Below are positions 34,227 to 35,607 of a DNA stretch of 35,607 bases, piece by piece. The notes under the pieces are model-generated. The model saw nothing but the letters and a program-made list of their open reading frames with translations, searched no databases and was not told where the DNA came from. This DNA comes from CALLVY01 sp937899855 (lineage in GTDB: Bacteria > Bacteroidota > Bacteroidia > Chitinophagales > Saprospiraceae). Location of the stretch: the NCBI GenBank assembly GCA_039820405.1, contig JBCBQC010000066.1:1-35607 (forward strand), read 5' to 3'. A program made the position numbers and the translations under genes. Numbering within the stretch: position 1 is the stretch's first letter; each line of letters opens with the position of its first letter.

Positions 34227-35246
34227 TTATTCTTGGAAAATCTCTTTGGGCAGGTGCATGGTCACCAGCATGTGGGGCATGTCCACGACTTCCGCAATTT
34301 TGAGGTCTCCGGTGAGCGAGCACAGGGCGTAGGCCTCTTCCTCTTCCAGCTGGTGTACCTGCATCAGGTATTCGACCATGTAGAGTGTAGCCTTTTTCGC
34401 GGCTTCGTCGATGGTGGTGGCGAAGCCCGTGGTGGCGTAATAATCGTCGGTCTCGTACTGGGGTTCTTGGATGGGGCGGCCTTTGACAACTTCCACTTGG
34501 TAGACAAAACGCGCCGGTGCTTCGATGGCGGTTCCACAAACTTCGCCCAGCCCTTGGGTAGCGTGAGCGTCGCCGATGGAGAAGAGGGCCCCTTCTACGA
34601 AAACGGGGAAGTACACCGTCGTCCCCGCCGTAAGGTTGGGGTCGTCCATATTGCCACCGTTGGCGCGAGGGGGGATGGTCGAGAGCAGTTCTTCGGTAGG
34701 GGGCGCGACGCCCATCACGCCGGGAAAGGGGCGGAGGGGCACGCGGATTCGGTCGTTGAATTGGACGTAGGATTTGTTGTCGGCCAGGTTGTAAAGGCGG
34801 AGGTATTTGCCTTTGAGGGTATCGGCGAGAAAGCCAAAGCCGGGTAGGATGGCATTCCAGCCCCAGTCGCCGATGGTGGCCTCGTGGAGAGTCACTTTGA
34901 GGACATCACCGGGTTGGGCGCCTTCGACGAAGACCGGACCGGTGAGGGGGTGGATGGGTTCGAAATCGAGCGAGTCGAGGGCTTCGATGCCGGAGTGGAG
35001 GTGAAACTGCTCATCGCTAGCGTCTTCGGTAAAGGCTTCGATCACGGCACCGGAGGGGACGCGGAGAATGGGGGGGATGGTGCTGGAAAATTTGTTGTGG
35101 GTCTGGTCTTTGGTGAGGGTGTATTCGATGGGGGGCGTGGGGGAGGTCTCGGTGGAATTGGCTGGGGGTGCGCTGGGGGCGGGGGGCGTACAAGCGTAGC
35201 CCGCGAGGCCGATCAAGAGACAAAGGGTGGCGAAAAATGGGTGCAT
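34227..35246 (-). CDS. Acetamidase/formamidase-family protein, probable lipoprotein
   Basis: 339 aa from ATG at 35246 (an upstream ATG at 35267 adds seven residues before the signal and is less likely). MHPFFATLCLLIGLAGYAC is a lipoprotein-like signal with C19, followed by a Pro/Ser/Thr-rich linker. The mature part carries the FmdA/AmdA family landmarks: GAVIEAFTEDASDEQ, EGAQPGDVLKVTLHE, GDWGWNAILPGFGFL, PRANGGNMD, FVEGALFSIGDAHATQG and GEVCGTAIE. Family members hydrolyse formamide, acetamide or short amides to the acid and ammonia. Export to the envelope differs from the classic cytoplasmic enzymes, so the natural substrate may differ. Confidence 0.88.
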   Translation of the reverse strand: MHPFFATLCLLIGLAGYACTPPAPSAPPANSTETSPTPPIEYTLTKDQTHNKFSSTIPPILRVPSGAVIEAFTEDASDEQFHLHSGIEALDSLDFEPIHPLTGPVFVEGAQPGDVLKVTLHEATIGDWGWNAILPGFGFLADTLKGKYLRLYNLADNKSYVQFNDRIRVPLRPFPGVMGVAPPTEELLSTIPPRANGGNMDDPNLTAGTTVYFPVFVEGALFSIGDAHATQGLGEVCGTAIEAPARFVYQVEVVKGRPIQEPQYETDDYYATTGFATTIDEAAKKATLYMVEYLMQVHQLEEEEAYALCSLTGDLKIAEVVDMPHMLVTMHLPKEIFQE

Positions 35247-35607
35247 TGTAGTAAAGTTGGTGAACAATTGGACCCTTAAAATAGGATAAATGTTAATTTT
35301 TTTGTTTTGTTGGAGTGGAAAAAATAAAATTTTTTCTCCCTGATTATCAACGGCTTAAAGCGAAAATAGATATTATTTTCCATAATATTTATGGAATCAA
35401 CCTTCCAAAAGCGTCTATGAATAGTCTTTTCCTGATTCTAGAGCGTGGAAAAGGCGGTAGTTTCTCTCCACGACTGGGATCAGGCCCCCAGGTCTGGGTA
35501 GCGGAGCTATGCCGTAGCGTAGGGTCTGCAAAGGGGTGTGCCGTCCTAAAAAAAGTTGACTCTTGTTATTAAATAATATTAAGTAATTTTACCATGTATT
35601 GACCACT
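35247..35607. other. 361-bp AT-rich window end; no gene supported
   Basis: The stretch upstream of the amidase gene is AT-rich up to about 35405 and then more GC-rich. An 85-codon plus-strand frame at 35315-35572 has no recognisable domain and I do not call it. The amidase promoter should lie here, but no clear TTTG/TAnnTTTG pair is visible. I see no RNA gene or repeat. Confidence 0.5.

Noticed and set aside
35315..35572. Plus-strand 85-codon frame
   Set aside because: No domain, no promoter or ribosome site, and a sharp composition change within it; not supportable.

Overview
The window looks like a chromosomal segment from a Bacteroidota bacterium, most likely of the Saprospiria (Lewinella/Haliscomenobacter-like). 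The grounds are: several secreted proteins with type IX secretion (T9SS) type A C-terminal sorting domains; a large exported protein with SprB/PKD-like 'VTVTDxNGCTATDS' modules; a Bacteroidota-type promoter (TTG-N20-TAnnTTTG); weak or absent Shine-Dalgarno sequences; and the Bacteroidota protein family usually misnamed 'asparagine synthetase B'. The genus is an inference.

Layout. 1-2638 (-) is the N-terminal part of a very large surface protein with seven ~60-residue propeller-like repeats, Ig/PKD-like modules and a near-perfect 123-bp tandem repeat that runs off the window. 2870-6957 (-) holds a ComEC-like DNA-uptake channel, a ComEA-like helix-hairpin-helix protein translationally coupled to it, and a phosphatidylcholine synthase. 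The synthase is divergent from a close homologue of the animal high-affinity choline transporter CHT1 (7060-8622, +), which makes a probable choline-uptake/phosphatidylcholine-synthesis pair. 8625-10724 (-) is a membrane vWA protein. 11217-12503 (+) is the exported 'AsnB'-named family. 13045-14205 (-) is an OmpA-family protein. 14374-16446 (+) is a membrane-spanning TIR receptor-like protein. 16414-17232 (-) is an SGNH hydrolase. 17335-21203 (-) holds a prolyl-oligopeptidase-family enzyme and a T9SS-sorted LVIVD-repeat protein in one operon.

The most interesting region is 21335-31135. Four leftward genes (870, 495, 222 and 671 aa) and two rightward genes (584 and 297 aa) diverge from a 315-bp control region that contains a symmetric inverted repeat. 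Every protein except the 870-aa one has one or two receiver (CheY-like) or degenerate pseudo-receiver domains. The 870-aa protein has an H-box-like motif and a C-terminal degenerate GHKL-ATPase-like region. The 584-aa protein fuses a complete receiver to a C-terminal HEPN-like region with an RNKGAH (Rx4H) ribonuclease motif. The kinase-like and HEPN-like proteins, on opposite strands, share the C-terminal tail P-x-x-x-[I/L]-F-A-D-H. I do not recognise this set as a described system. I propose it as a phospho-relay-like conflict or stress system with an RNase effector. This rests on motif reading only.

The right end holds a small two-helix membrane protein, a family 9 glycoside hydrolase with a T9SS domain that is broken by a single-base frameshift, and an acetamidase/formamidase-family lipoprotein. 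No tRNA, rRNA, insertion sequence or CRISPR array was seen.
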